Part shown: in pieces, positions 14,465-21,183 of the stretch | How positions within the stretch are numbered: the stretch's first letter is position 1 | Layout of the letters: each line of letters starts with the position of its first letter | Assembly (NCBI GenBank): GCA_036386455.1 | Contig: DASVVS010000155.1 | Coordinates: 1-21,558 of the forward strand | Direction: 5' to 3' | DNA length: 21,558 nt | DNA from: AC-37 sp036386455 | GTDB taxonomy: Bacteria > Actinomycetota > Thermoleophilia > Solirubrobacterales > Thermoleophilaceae | Notes under the pieces: generated by a model | Database searches by the model: none | What the model was told of the DNA's origin: nothing | What the model saw: only the letters and a program-made list of their open reading frames with translations | Position numbers and translations under genes: made by a program

Positions 14465-15282
14465 CAGCGGCCGCCTCCCGGGCCCTCGCCCGCGCCTCCC
14501 GGGCCCTCGCCCGCGCCTCCCGAGCCCTCGCCGCGCGCGCCTCCCGAGCCCTCGCCCCGCGCGCCCGCCGGGGGCTTCCTCGCGATCAGCAGCAGGTGGT
14601 GGCCGAGCGCCGCCGCCCGCGGCCGCGACCCGATCGCGCGGTCGAGCGGCTGGAGCGCGCGCTGCAGCGGCGGCGGCATGCGCCGCCAGGTGTAGGTGAG
14701 CGCGTGCAACTCCGGCACGAGCCCGGCAGCGCGGGCCTCGCGCGCGAGCGCGCGCGGGGAGAGCGGGATGTCGTCGGGCGATCCGTGGATGCGGGTGGCG
14801 AGGGCGCCGCTGCGGTTGGCGAGCGCGAGCGCGGCGCCGACCGGGTGCCAGAGGCCCGGCTCGATCGCGATCGCCGCGCCGCCGGGGCGCAGCAGCCGGG
14901 CGGCCTCCGCGAACACGGGGCCGAGCGGCCCCTGGTAGGCGACGTGGTGGAGCACCAGCCGGTAGAGCACGACGTCGAACGACCTGTCCTCGAACGGCAG
15001 CTCGCCCGCTCCCGCCACGACCGCCTCGTCGGCCTGCGCGCGCGCCTGCTCCACGTACTCGGGGTCGATGTCCGCGCCGGTGAGGCGGAACTCGGGCGAC
15101 GGGAACAGGTGGCGGCCGGGGTTGGGCCCGCAGCCGACCGAGAGGATCTCGCCGCCCGCCAGCGGCAGCCGCCGGGCGAGGATCTCGCGCTCGCGGCCGT
15201 GCAGGTGGTGGTAGTGGACCTGGAGGGTGTCGGGGTCGCTCAGCCGGTCGAGGAGGTTGTCCGGCGTGTAGAGGTCCTTCAC
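14464..15282 (-). CDS. Class I SAM-dependent methyltransferase with Gly-rich repeat tail
   Basis: A 272-residue methyltransferase: motif I EILSVGCGPNPG (45-56), LTGADIDPEYVEQA, LPFEDRSFDVVLYRLVLHHV and ARLLRPGGAAIAIEPG, then a C-terminal substrate part with TYTWRRMPPPLQRALQPLDR. The last roughly 32 residues are repeats of GEGxGGA encoded by a 21/24-base tandem array, outside the enzyme fold. The GTG at 15282 overlaps the stop of the small membrane protein upstream (GTGA), so the pair is coupled; the TGATG at its end couples it to the next methyltransferase. It is only distantly similar to its neighbour, so the two are not a recent duplication. Confidence 0.87.
   Translation of the reverse strand: MKDLYTPDNLLDRLSDPDTLQVHYHHLHGREREILARRLPLAGGEILSVGCGPNPGRHLFPSPEFRLTGADIDPEYVEQARAQADEAVVAGAGELPFEDRSFDVVLYRLVLHHVAYQGPLGPVFAEAARLLRPGGAAIAIEPGLWHPVGAALALANRSGALATRIHGSPDDIPLSPRALAREARAAGLVPELHALTYTWRRMPPPLQRALQPLDRAIGSRPRAAALGHHLLLIARKPPAGARGEGSGGARGEGSGGAGEGPGGAGEGPGGGR
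14472..14561. repeat. In-frame tandem repeat (units of 21, 21, 24 and 24 bases)
   Basis: Four consecutive units start cgcctcccg(g/a)gccctcgcc at 14472, 14493, 14514 and 14538. The first two are identical. All lengths are multiples of three, so copy-number change would keep the methyltransferase frame. On the minus strand they encode the Gly/Glu-rich C-terminus. Confidence 0.85.
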
Positions 15283-15446
15283 GTGAGCAGGACGATCGCG
15301 AGGATGATCAACGCGATCACGAGCCCGATGCCGGTCACGCTGACCGGCCAGTTCGTCCGCCAGAACTCCGGCTTCGCGCGGTCGCGCGTGTGCCGCCCTT
15401 CGGGTGGCTCGCCCACCCAATCGTCGTCGTCCTGCCAGGCCACCAT
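15279..15446 (-). CDS. Small single-helix membrane protein (55 residues)
   Basis: A short gene that is easily missed. From the ATG at 15446 it encodes an acidic N-terminus with WQDDDDW, a charged middle (GRHTRDRAKPEFWRTNWPV), and one strong C-terminal membrane helix (GIGLVIALIILAIVLLT) ending at the terminus. Its stop overlaps the GTG of the following methyltransferase (GTGA), and this coupling is strong support that it is real. The minus-strand box TACTGT ends exactly six bases before a GTG at 15443, so the leaderless start may be that GTG, giving 54 residues. With about 35 polar residues first and the helix last, it resembles a tail-anchored protein. Function unknown. Confidence 0.75.
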   Translation of the reverse strand: MVAWQDDDDWVGEPPEGRHTRDRAKPEFWRTNWPVSVTGIGLVIALIILAIVLLT

Positions 15447-15449
15447 GCG

Positions 15450-15455
15450 ACAGTA
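15450..15455 (-). promoter_or_regulatory. Candidate leaderless -10 box for the small membrane protein operon
   Basis: TACTGT on the minus strand fits TANNNT, with exactly six bases to the GTG codon at 15443-15441. Only 16 bases lie between the divergent start codons at 15446 and 15463, so the promoters of both operons must overlap the first codons or each other. Confidence 0.45.
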
Positions 15456-15462
15456 GCCGACC

Positions 15463-17718
15463 GTGACGTTGCTCTACTCGCTCGCGCTGCTCGTCGGTGC
15501 GGCCCTGATCTTCCTGCTCGAGCCGATGGTCGGGAAGTTCGTGCTGCCCTCGCTCGGGTCGACGCCCGAGGTCTGGACCACCACCGTCCTGTTCTTCCAG
15601 GTGGCGCTGCTGGCGGGCTACGGATACGCGCACCTGACGAGCCGCCTCGCGCCGCGCCGGCAGGCGCTGCTCCAGCTCGGGCTGCTCGCGCTCGCGGCGC
15701 TGGTGCTCCCGATCGGAGTGCCCGACGCCCGGCCGCCCGGCGATGGCAACCCGATCCCCTGGCTGCTCGGGGTGCTCGCGATCACCGCCGGCCCCCCGTT
15801 CGTCGTGCTGGCGGCGAACGGTCCCATGCTGCAGCGCTGGCTGGCGGGTACCCGCCACCGCGCGGGCCGCGACCCCTACTTCCTGTTCGCCGCGAGCAAC
15901 GGCGGCAGCCTGCTGGGCCTGCTCGCCTATCCGCTGCTGGTGGAGCGCGAGCTGACCCTCGACGGGCAGGGCGAGCTGTGGGCGGCGGGCTACGGCGTGG
16001 CGGCGCTGCTCGTGCTGGCGAGCGCGGCGCTGCTGTGGCGGGCGGAGCCGGCGACGGGCGAAGCCGCAGCGGCGCCCTCCGGCGAAGCCGCCCCCTCCGG
16101 CGAAGCCACCCCCGCCCCCTCCGGCGAAGCCGCCCCCCTCCCCTGGCGCCGCCGCCTCACCTGGCTCGCGCTCGCCGCCGTCCCGTCGAGCCTGATGCTC
16201 GGCACCACCACCTACCTCACGCGCGACCTGTCGCCCGTCCCCCTCCTTTGGGTGGTGCCGCTCGCGCTCTACCTCGTCACGCTCATCGTCGCGTTCGCCC
16301 CGGGCGCCCGCACGGATCGGCTCGTGCTCTGGTCGCGGCGGCTCCTGCCGGGTTTCGCGATTCTCGTCGCCTACACGCTCGCCACCGGTGCGCAGCGCCC
16401 GCTCTTCGTGCTCGCGGCGCTGCACCTGCTCGGCCTGGTCGTGGCCGGGCTCCTCTGCCACGCGCGCCTGGTGGCCGATCGCCCCGCCGCCGCGCACCTC
16501 ACCGAGTACTACCTCTGGGTCGCGCTCGGCGGCGCGCTCGGCGGTGCGTTCAACGCGCTGGTCGCACCGGTCGCGTTTCCCGGGCTCGTCGAGTACCCGC
16601 TCGCGCTCGTGGCCGCGTGCCTGCTGCGCCCGGCGCCGCCCAAGCGCCGCCCCGACGCGCTCGAGTTCTTCTTCCGCGACGAGCGGCCCACGCGCTGGGC
16701 GGACTACGTCATACCGGTGCTGCTCGGCCTCGGCCTGGCGGGCGCGATGCTCGCGGCGCGCGACGACGACGGGGGCGTGCCGATCGAGATCCGCGGAGCG
16801 ATCGTGGGCGTCGTGCTCGGGATGATCGTCACGTCGCGGCGGCCGATCCGGTTCGCCCTCGCGCTCGGCGCGGTCCTGCTCGCGGCGCAGGTCGGAGCGG
16901 TTCCCGGCGAGAGGGTGCTCGAGCGCGACCGCAGCTTCTTCGGCATCTACCGCGTCGTGGAGAGCGAGGACGGGCGCCTGCACGAGCTCTACGACGGCAC
17001 CACGCTGCACGGGTCGCAGCGGATGGAGCCCGGCCCGGGCGGGGGTCCCGAGCCGCTCACCTACTACAGCCGCGTCGGGCCCGCCGGGCAGGCCATCGCG
17101 AGGCTGCCGCGTGAGGCCACGCGCCGCGTGGCCGCGGTCGGCCTAGGGGCGGGCGCGCTCGCCTGCAACACGGCCGCCGGCAGCTCCTTCACCTTCTTCG
17201 AGATCGACCCGGCCGTGGCGCGGATCGCGCGCGACCCCGGCCACTTCACGTACCTGCGCGACTGCGGGCGCCCGCCGGTGGTGCTCGGCGACGGCCGCCG
17301 CTCGCTCGCCCGCCACCGCGGCGCGTCGTTCGGGCTGATCGCGCTCGACGCGTTCAACTCCGACGCGATCCCGGTCCACCTGATCACGCGCGAGGCGATC
17401 GAGCTGTACCTGAGCCGGACCGTGCCGCGCGGCGCCGTGCTGCTGCACCTGTCGAACCGCTACGTCGACCTCGAGCCGGTGCTCGGGAACCTCGCGCGCG
17501 ACCTCTCGCTCGCCTGCCGGATACAGCGTCACCGCCCCACCGGCGCCCAGCTCGACCGCGGCTACTCGCGCTCGGTCTGGGCACTGCTCGCCCGCGAGCC
17601 CGCCCACCTCGGCCCGCTCGCCCGCGACGCCCGCTGGAAGACCTGCCGCGACGACCCCTCCGCCGGCACCTGGACCGACGACTACTCGAACCTGCTGGGC
17701 ATCGTGGACTGGAGCTAG
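15463..17718 (+). CDS. Fused multi-helix membrane / spermidine-synthase-like protein
   Basis: A 751-residue protein of the type annotated as fused MFS/spermidine synthase. The N-terminal two-thirds are membrane helices, starting directly with LLYSLALLVGAALIFLLEPMVGKFVLPSLGSTPEVWTT split over helix 1 and the conserved loop. The C-terminal part (from about residue 480) is a Rossmann-type synthase/methyltransferase fold: VAAVGLGAGALAC, FFEIDPAVARIA, VVLGDGRRSLA and LIALDAFNSDAIPVHLITREA. It lacks a convincing polyamine-synthase active site, so a polyamine product is not claimed. The loop between helices (about residues 196-228) contains in-frame repeats of PSGEA. The GTG start is favoured because the first helix begins there. 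It is divergent from the small protein/methyltransferase unit and probably monocistronic. Confidence 0.85.
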   Translation: MTLLYSLALLVGAALIFLLEPMVGKFVLPSLGSTPEVWTTTVLFFQVALLAGYGYAHLTSRLAPRRQALLQLGLLALAALVLPIGVPDARPPGDGNPIPWLLGVLAITAGPPFVVLAANGPMLQRWLAGTRHRAGRDPYFLFAASNGGSLLGLLAYPLLVERELTLDGQGELWAAGYGVAALLVLASAALLWRAEPATGEAAAAPSGEAAPSGEATPAPSGEAAPLPWRRRLTWLALAAVPSSLMLGTTTYLTRDLSPVPLLWVVPLALYLVTLIVAFAPGARTDRLVLWSRRLLPGFAILVAYTLATGAQRPLFVLAALHLLGLVVAGLLCHARLVADRPAAAHLTEYYLWVALGGALGGAFNALVAPVAFPGLVEYPLALVAACLLRPAPPKRRPDALEFFFRDERPTRWADYVIPVLLGLGLAGAMLAARDDDGGVPIEIRGAIVGVVLGMIVTSRRPIRFALALGAVLLAAQVGAVPGERVLERDRSFFGIYRVVESEDGRLHELYDGTTLHGSQRMEPGPGGGPEPLTYYSRVGPAGQAIARLPREATRRVAAVGLGAGALACNTAAGSSFTFFEIDPAVARIARDPGHFTYLRDCGRPPVVLGDGRRSLARHRGASFGLIALDAFNSDAIPVHLITREAIELYLSRTVPRGAVLLHLSNRYVDLEPVLGNLARDLSLACRIQRHRPTGAQLDRGYSRSVWALLAREPAHLGPLARDARWKTCRDDPSAGTWTDDYSNLLGIVDWS
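16057..16140 (+). repeat. In-frame GGCGAAGCC repeat in a membrane-protein loop
   Basis: Units beginning GGCGAAGCC occur at 16057, 16081, 16099 and 16123 (24, 18, 24 and a partial unit), each ending in ccctcc or near it and encoding GEA plus A/P-rich PS. The GAA codon is unusual here, where GAG dominates, and is identical in every copy, which points to recent copying rather than convergence. Confidence 0.8.
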
Positions 17719-17803
17719 CCCCCCTCCTCCCCTGCCCTGGTGGCCGGATCCCACCCGATGCGAGGTATCTCGGCGAGAGGGGGGCGAACTTCTTGCGCTC
17801 GCG

Positions 17804-17820
17804 CCTCTGAGTCACAGAGG
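17804..17820 (+). promoter_or_regulatory. Hairpin that would mask the Shine-Dalgarno of the sigma factor gene
   Basis: CCTCTG (17804-17809) pairs perfectly with CAGAGG (17815-17820) around the loop AGTCA. The second arm contains AGAGG, the likely Shine-Dalgarno, about ten bases before the ATG at 17831. This could tune translation. The 112-base gap 17719-17830 otherwise shows only a C/T-rich stretch and no convincing promoter box. Confidence 0.4.
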
Positions 17821-17830
17821 ATCGAGACGG

Positions 17831-19177
17831 ATGCCCCCGACAGACACGACCGACACCCTGCGCGAGCTGCGCCCGCGACCCTCGCGCGAGCAGATCGACC
17901 CGGTTGCGGCAGAGCTGATGCGCAGGCACGGCGCCGAGGTGATGGCCAGCGCGCAGCACTGGGCCGACACCCCGGAGGACGCCGAGGACGCCTATCAGCG
18001 CGGGATGGAGATCATGCTGAAGAAGGCGCCGTCGACCGATCCCGAGCACCTCGTGCCGTGGCTCAAGACGGTGGTCAAGCGCGAGGCCTGGGCGATCCGG
18101 CGCCAGCGCGAGCGCCACACGCCGCCCGTGGGCGAGCACGACGAGCTCGACTCGCCCGGGCCGCTGAGCGCGCACGACCACGCCGAACGGCTCGACCGGC
18201 TGCGGCGCGGGGCCGAGGCGCTGTCGTGGCTGAAGCCGAACGAGGTCCGCGCGCTCGTGCTGAAGGCCGAGGGGCTGTCGTACCAGGAGATCTGCGACGA
18301 GACGGGCTGGACCTACACGAAGGTCAACCGGATGCTCTCCGAGGGGCGGCAGCGGTTCCAGGACCGGCTCGCCGGGATCGAGAGCGGCGCCGAGTGCAGA
18401 CGTCTCGGGCCCCTGCTCTCGCGGCTCGCCGACGGCGAGGCGCTGGCCGAGGACATGGCGCTGCTGCGGCCGCACCTGCGCACCTGCCTGACGTGCCGCG
18501 CGCGACTGCGCGACTACCGCACGGCGCCGGCGAAGGTGGCCGCGATCGCGCCGCCGATCGCCGTCGGCGGCGCGCCGGTCGCCGCCGCCGGCGCAGTGGC
18601 CGGCTGGCTCCGCGACGCGCTGCAGGCGGGCTCGGGCTGGGTCTCCGAGCGCTCGGCCGGGCTCGCGATCCGCTGGCAGCAGGCGGTCGAGCTCGCGACC
18701 GCGCACAAGGCCGCCGCCGTGGTCGCCTCCGCGGCCGTGCTCGGGGGCGGCGGGATCGCGACGGTGTCGAGCGTCGGAGGCGGCGCGAAGCCGCGGGCGG
18801 TCGCGCCCGCGCGGCCCGCGACGGCGCCGCCGGCGGCGGGAGCCGTGGCCGCGGCTGAGCGCCGGCCCGGCGACGAGGACGAGGGGCGCGCGCGTGCGGT
18901 GCCACACGAGGAGCGCCCGGCCGGCGCCACCCGTACGGGGGATTCGTCCGCCGAGCGGCCCGCGGGCCGAGGTGAGCCGAGTGCGGGGGAAGCCGAGCCG
19001 AACGCGGCGGGAGCCGAGCCGAGCGCCGGCGCGGGCAAGGCCGATCCGCGCGGCGGCGAGTTCACGCCCGACCCGGCGCGCGAGGCCGATCCCGCAGCGC
19101 CGGCCGCCCCGGCGCGCGGGGCACCGGCGCCACCGGCACCCCGCAAGGACTCAGGCAGCGGCGAGTTCGCCCCGTAG
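17831..19177 (+). CDS. ECF-type RNA polymerase sigma factor fused to zinc-finger anti-sigma-like, membrane and exported tail regions
   Basis: A 448-residue protein. Sigma-70 region 2 spans about residues 25-95 (HWADTPEDAEDAYQRGMEIML, then VPWLKTVVKREAWAIRRQ) and region 4 about 120-180 with the helix-turn-helix LSYQEICDETGWTYTKVNRML. Next is a zf-HC2-like HxxxCxxC (H215, C219, C222, with C189 as a possible fourth ligand), the motif of zinc-binding anti-sigma factors. A hydrophobic helix follows at about 292-315, and then a 130-residue Ala/Pro/Glu-rich tail with repeats of AEPSAG, GGEFTP (from about 408) and a terminal GEFAP. The N-terminus should be cytoplasmic and the tail outside. Sigma and inhibitor-like parts in one chain suggest activity controlled by release from the membrane. 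Converges on a lipoprotein gene seven bases away. Confidence 0.88.
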   Translation: MPPTDTTDTLRELRPRPSREQIDPVAAELMRRHGAEVMASAQHWADTPEDAEDAYQRGMEIMLKKAPSTDPEHLVPWLKTVVKREAWAIRRQRERHTPPVGEHDELDSPGPLSAHDHAERLDRLRRGAEALSWLKPNEVRALVLKAEGLSYQEICDETGWTYTKVNRMLSEGRQRFQDRLAGIESGAECRRLGPLLSRLADGEALAEDMALLRPHLRTCLTCRARLRDYRTAPAKVAAIAPPIAVGGAPVAAAGAVAGWLRDALQAGSGWVSERSAGLAIRWQQAVELATAHKAAAVVASAAVLGGGGIATVSSVGGGAKPRAVAPARPATAPPAAGAVAAAERRPGDEDEGRARAVPHEERPAGATRTGDSSAERPAGRGEPSAGEAEPNAAGAEPSAGAGKADPRGGEFTPDPAREADPAAPAAPARGAPAPPAPRKDSGSGEFAP

Positions 19178-19184
19178 TCGCCCG

Positions 19185-19682
19185 CTACTCGCCGCCCTGG
19201 GCCGGCGGCTCCTGGGCCGGGGGCTGCTGGGCCGGCGGCTGCTGCTCCCCGCCCTGAGCCGGCGGCTGCTGCCCGCCACCCTGGGCAGGCGGCTGCGCCC
19301 CGCCCTGCCCGCCCTGCTGCCCGCCCTGCTGACCCTGCTGCTGCTGCGCCCCGCCCGCGACCTCCTGAAGCGCGCGGTCGATCGCCTCCTGGTCCTTCTC
19401 GAACACGGCCAGCTCCTTGCCCTGCTTCCGGATCTCGAACCCGATCTTCGCGCTCTTGTCGCCCTGCGTGGCCCGGAGCGTGCACTCGACGTCCGTGCCC
19501 TCGTGCCCGTCGACCCGGTCCGGGCACTCGAGCTTCGCCGGGATGCCGTTCTGGGACAGCCGGTCGTTGTAGCCGTCGGTGTACTCGCCGAGGTCGGTCT
19601 TGTCGCCACCGCATCCCGCGGCCGCCACGGCGGTTATCGAGAGCAGCGCCACCGTTGCGCCGAGCCGGCCGAGCCGATCCAT
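19185..19682 (-). CDS. Lipoprotein with DUF4333-like domain and Q/P/G-rich tail
   Basis: A 165-residue predicted lipoprotein. The signal peptide ends in the lipobox AAGC with C24 as lipidation site, so the mature 142 residues would be anchored outside the membrane. The folded part (about 30-95) has LECPDRVDGHEGTDVECTLR followed by KSAKIGFEIRKQG, matching the CP...G...C pattern of DUF4333-type actinobacterial proteins with a likely disulfide. The rest is low complexity: QQQQGQQGGQQ, then repeats of PPAQ with GGxQQ. The ATG at 19682 is chosen because the signal peptide starts there and GAAAGG-like Shine-Dalgarno sequence lies eight bases upstream. Its role beside the sigma factor is unknown. 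Confidence 0.85.
   Translation of the reverse strand: MDRLGRLGATVALLSITAVAAAGCGGDKTDLGEYTDGYNDRLSQNGIPAKLECPDRVDGHEGTDVECTLRATQGDKSAKIGFEIRKQGKELAVFEKDQEAIDRALQEVAGGAQQQQGQQGGQQGGQGGAQPPAQGGGQQPPAQGGEQQPPAQQPPAQEPPAQGGE
19188..19356. repeat. Low-complexity coding repeat (Pro/Gln/Gly tail)
   Basis: Degenerate units around gccggcggctgctg, read on the minus strand as PPAQ plus GGxQQ or QQ/QE, followed by a Gln/Gly run. They form the lipoprotein tail and could slip in length. Confidence 0.7.
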
Positions 19683-19690
19683 GTCACAAG

Positions 19691-19720
19691 CCTTTCTTTC
19701 GAGTAGGAGCGCGCAGAGTA
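19691..19720 (-). promoter_or_regulatory. Promoter and Shine-Dalgarno of the lipoprotein gene
   Basis: On the minus strand TACTCT (19720-19715) fits TANNNT, and a start near 19708 gives a leader of about 26 bases. AAAGAAAGG (19699-19691) ends eight bases before the ATG at 19682 and is the clearest Shine-Dalgarno in the window. This gene is thus leadered, unlike several neighbours. Confidence 0.5.
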
Positions 19721-19738
19721 TCCCGAGGCCCGCTCGGA

Positions 19739-19744
19739 TAGCCT
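19739..19744 (+). promoter_or_regulatory. Candidate leaderless -10 box of the GT-C gene
   Basis: TAGCCT fits TANNNT and ends eight bases before the GTG at 19753. Transcription would start at or within about two bases of the start codon. No Shine-Dalgarno is visible. It lies 19 bases from the divergent lipoprotein -10, so both promoters share a 70-base intergenic region. Confidence 0.45.
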
Positions 19745-19752
19745 CGGTCGCC

Positions 19753-21183
19753 GTGACGCCGACGCGCGCGAACCGGATCGCGGCGGTGGCGTTCGCGGGC
19801 ATCGTCGTCGTCGCCGCCGCCCTTCGTTTCGCCACGCTCGACCTCCAGAGCTTCTGGGTCGACGAGGGCGCCACCATCCATCTCCTGCGCAACGACTTCG
19901 GCGGCATGCTGGACGGCCTCACCGTCACCGAGAAGACGCCGCCGCTCTACTACCTCCTCGCGTGGCTGTGGACGCGCCCCTTCGGCACCGGCGAGGTCGG
20001 CGTGCGGTCGCTCTCCGCGCTGATCGGTGTGCTCACGATCCCGGCGGCCTACGCGCTCGCGCGCGAGCTCGTCTCGGAGCGCGCGGCCCTGATCGCGGCC
20101 GCGCTCGTGGCCGTTAACCCCCTGCTCGTCTGGTACTCGCAGGAGGCGCGGGCGTACGCGCTGCTCGTCCTGCTCGCCACGCTCGCCACGCTGTTCGCCG
20201 TCCGGCGCCGCCCCTGGGCGTGGGCGCTGTTCTCCGCGCTCGCGCTCGCCACGCACTACTTCGCGGCGTTCGTGGTCGGCCCGCTGGCGCTCTGGCTCCT
20301 CGTTCGGCACCCGGAGCGACGGCGCGCGGTCGTGGCGACCGCCGCCGTCGGCGCCGCGGGTCTCGCCCTGCTGCCGCTCGCGATCGACCAGTCGGAGAAC
20401 CCCGGCTCGAACTTCATCACCGGCACCGCCCTCGGCACGCGGCTGCTCCAGGTCCCGAAGCAGTTCCTGCTCGGCTACGACGCGCCGGCCGAGGCCGCCT
20501 TCACCACGCTCGCGGTCGCGCTCGCCGCCGCCGGCGCCTGGCTCGCCTTCACGCGGGCGCGCGAGCACGCGACCGGGGCCGCGGCGCTCGCCGGGGCCGC
20601 CGTGCTGCTCGCGCTGGTCGCGGCCGCGGGCGGCGCCGACTTCGTGATCGCGCGCAACCTGGTCGTCGCGCTCGTCCCGGCGATCGTGGTCGTGGCCGCG
20701 GGCTTCGCCGGGTGGGGCCGCGCGGGCACCGGGCTCGCCGCCGCCCTCGCGGCGCTGTCGCTCGCAACCGTCCTCACAGTGTTCGCGCGCCCCGAGTTCC
20801 AGCGCGACGACTGGCGCGGGGCGGCGGATGCGATCGGCCCGGCGCGCGGTGAGCGCGCGCTGGTCGTGAATCCGGTCGCGGGCGCGGTGGCGCTGCGGGT
20901 GTACCTCGGCGACCTCGAGCCGTTCGGGGAGCGCTTCCGGCAGGTGGACGAGATCGTGCTGGTAGCGGTGACCGAGCGCCGCCCCGGCGAGACGCCCCGC
21001 CCGCCGCGGCCGCCGGACCCCCGGATCCCCGGCTTCGCGGTCGAGACGCGCCGCGCGACGGACACGTTCACCCTCGTGCGCATGCGTGCCATGAACCTGC
21101 AGCAGATCACCTCCGCCGGGCTCACCTTCCACCGGCTGGGGCGCGGCCTCGCCGTGACCCTGCGCCAGCCGCCGGCCCGCTAG
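19753..21183 (+). CDS. GT-C membrane glycosyltransferase (GT39/ArnT-like)
   Basis: A 476-residue polytopic protein with about ten to eleven helices. After the first helix the external loop carries SFWVDEGATI (D37, E38), the acidic pair typical of polyprenyl-phosphate-sugar-using GT-C enzymes (PMT/ArnT/DUF2029-like). EKTPPLYYLLAWLWTRPFG and WYSQEARAYALLVLLA are also characteristic of the family. The C-terminal about 90 residues are soluble. Such enzymes use a lipid-phosphate sugar outside the membrane to modify a protein, lipid or glycan. It is not in the main polysaccharide cluster, so a link with that glycan is only inferred. The GTG start follows a leaderless-type promoter. Its stop overlaps the stop of the convergent selB in a shared CTAG. 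Confidence 0.87.
   Translation: MTPTRANRIAAVAFAGIVVVAAALRFATLDLQSFWVDEGATIHLLRNDFGGMLDGLTVTEKTPPLYYLLAWLWTRPFGTGEVGVRSLSALIGVLTIPAAYALARELVSERAALIAAALVAVNPLLVWYSQEARAYALLVLLATLATLFAVRRRPWAWALFSALALATHYFAAFVVGPLALWLLVRHPERRRAVVATAAVGAAGLALLPLAIDQSENPGSNFITGTALGTRLLQVPKQFLLGYDAPAEAAFTTLAVALAAAGAWLAFTRAREHATGAAALAGAAVLLALVAAAGGADFVIARNLVVALVPAIVVVAAGFAGWGRAGTGLAAALAALSLATVLTVFARPEFQRDDWRGAADAIGPARGERALVVNPVAGAVALRVYLGDLEPFGERFRQVDEIVLVAVTERRPGETPRPPRPPDPRIPGFAVETRRATDTFTLVRMRAMNLQQITSAGLTFHRLGRGLAVTLRQPPAR

Noticed and set aside
15402..15418. Short inverted repeat GGGTGG/CCACCC
   Set aside because: Six-base GC stem inside the coding region of the small protein, no positional logic; expected by chance at this composition.
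14464..17010. An 848-codon open frame on the minus strand opposite the fused membrane protein
   Set aside because: Only its last 273 codons (from 15282) encode a recognisable methyltransferase; the rest is Arg/Glu/Gly-rich shadow of the plus-strand gene, as expected at this G+C content.
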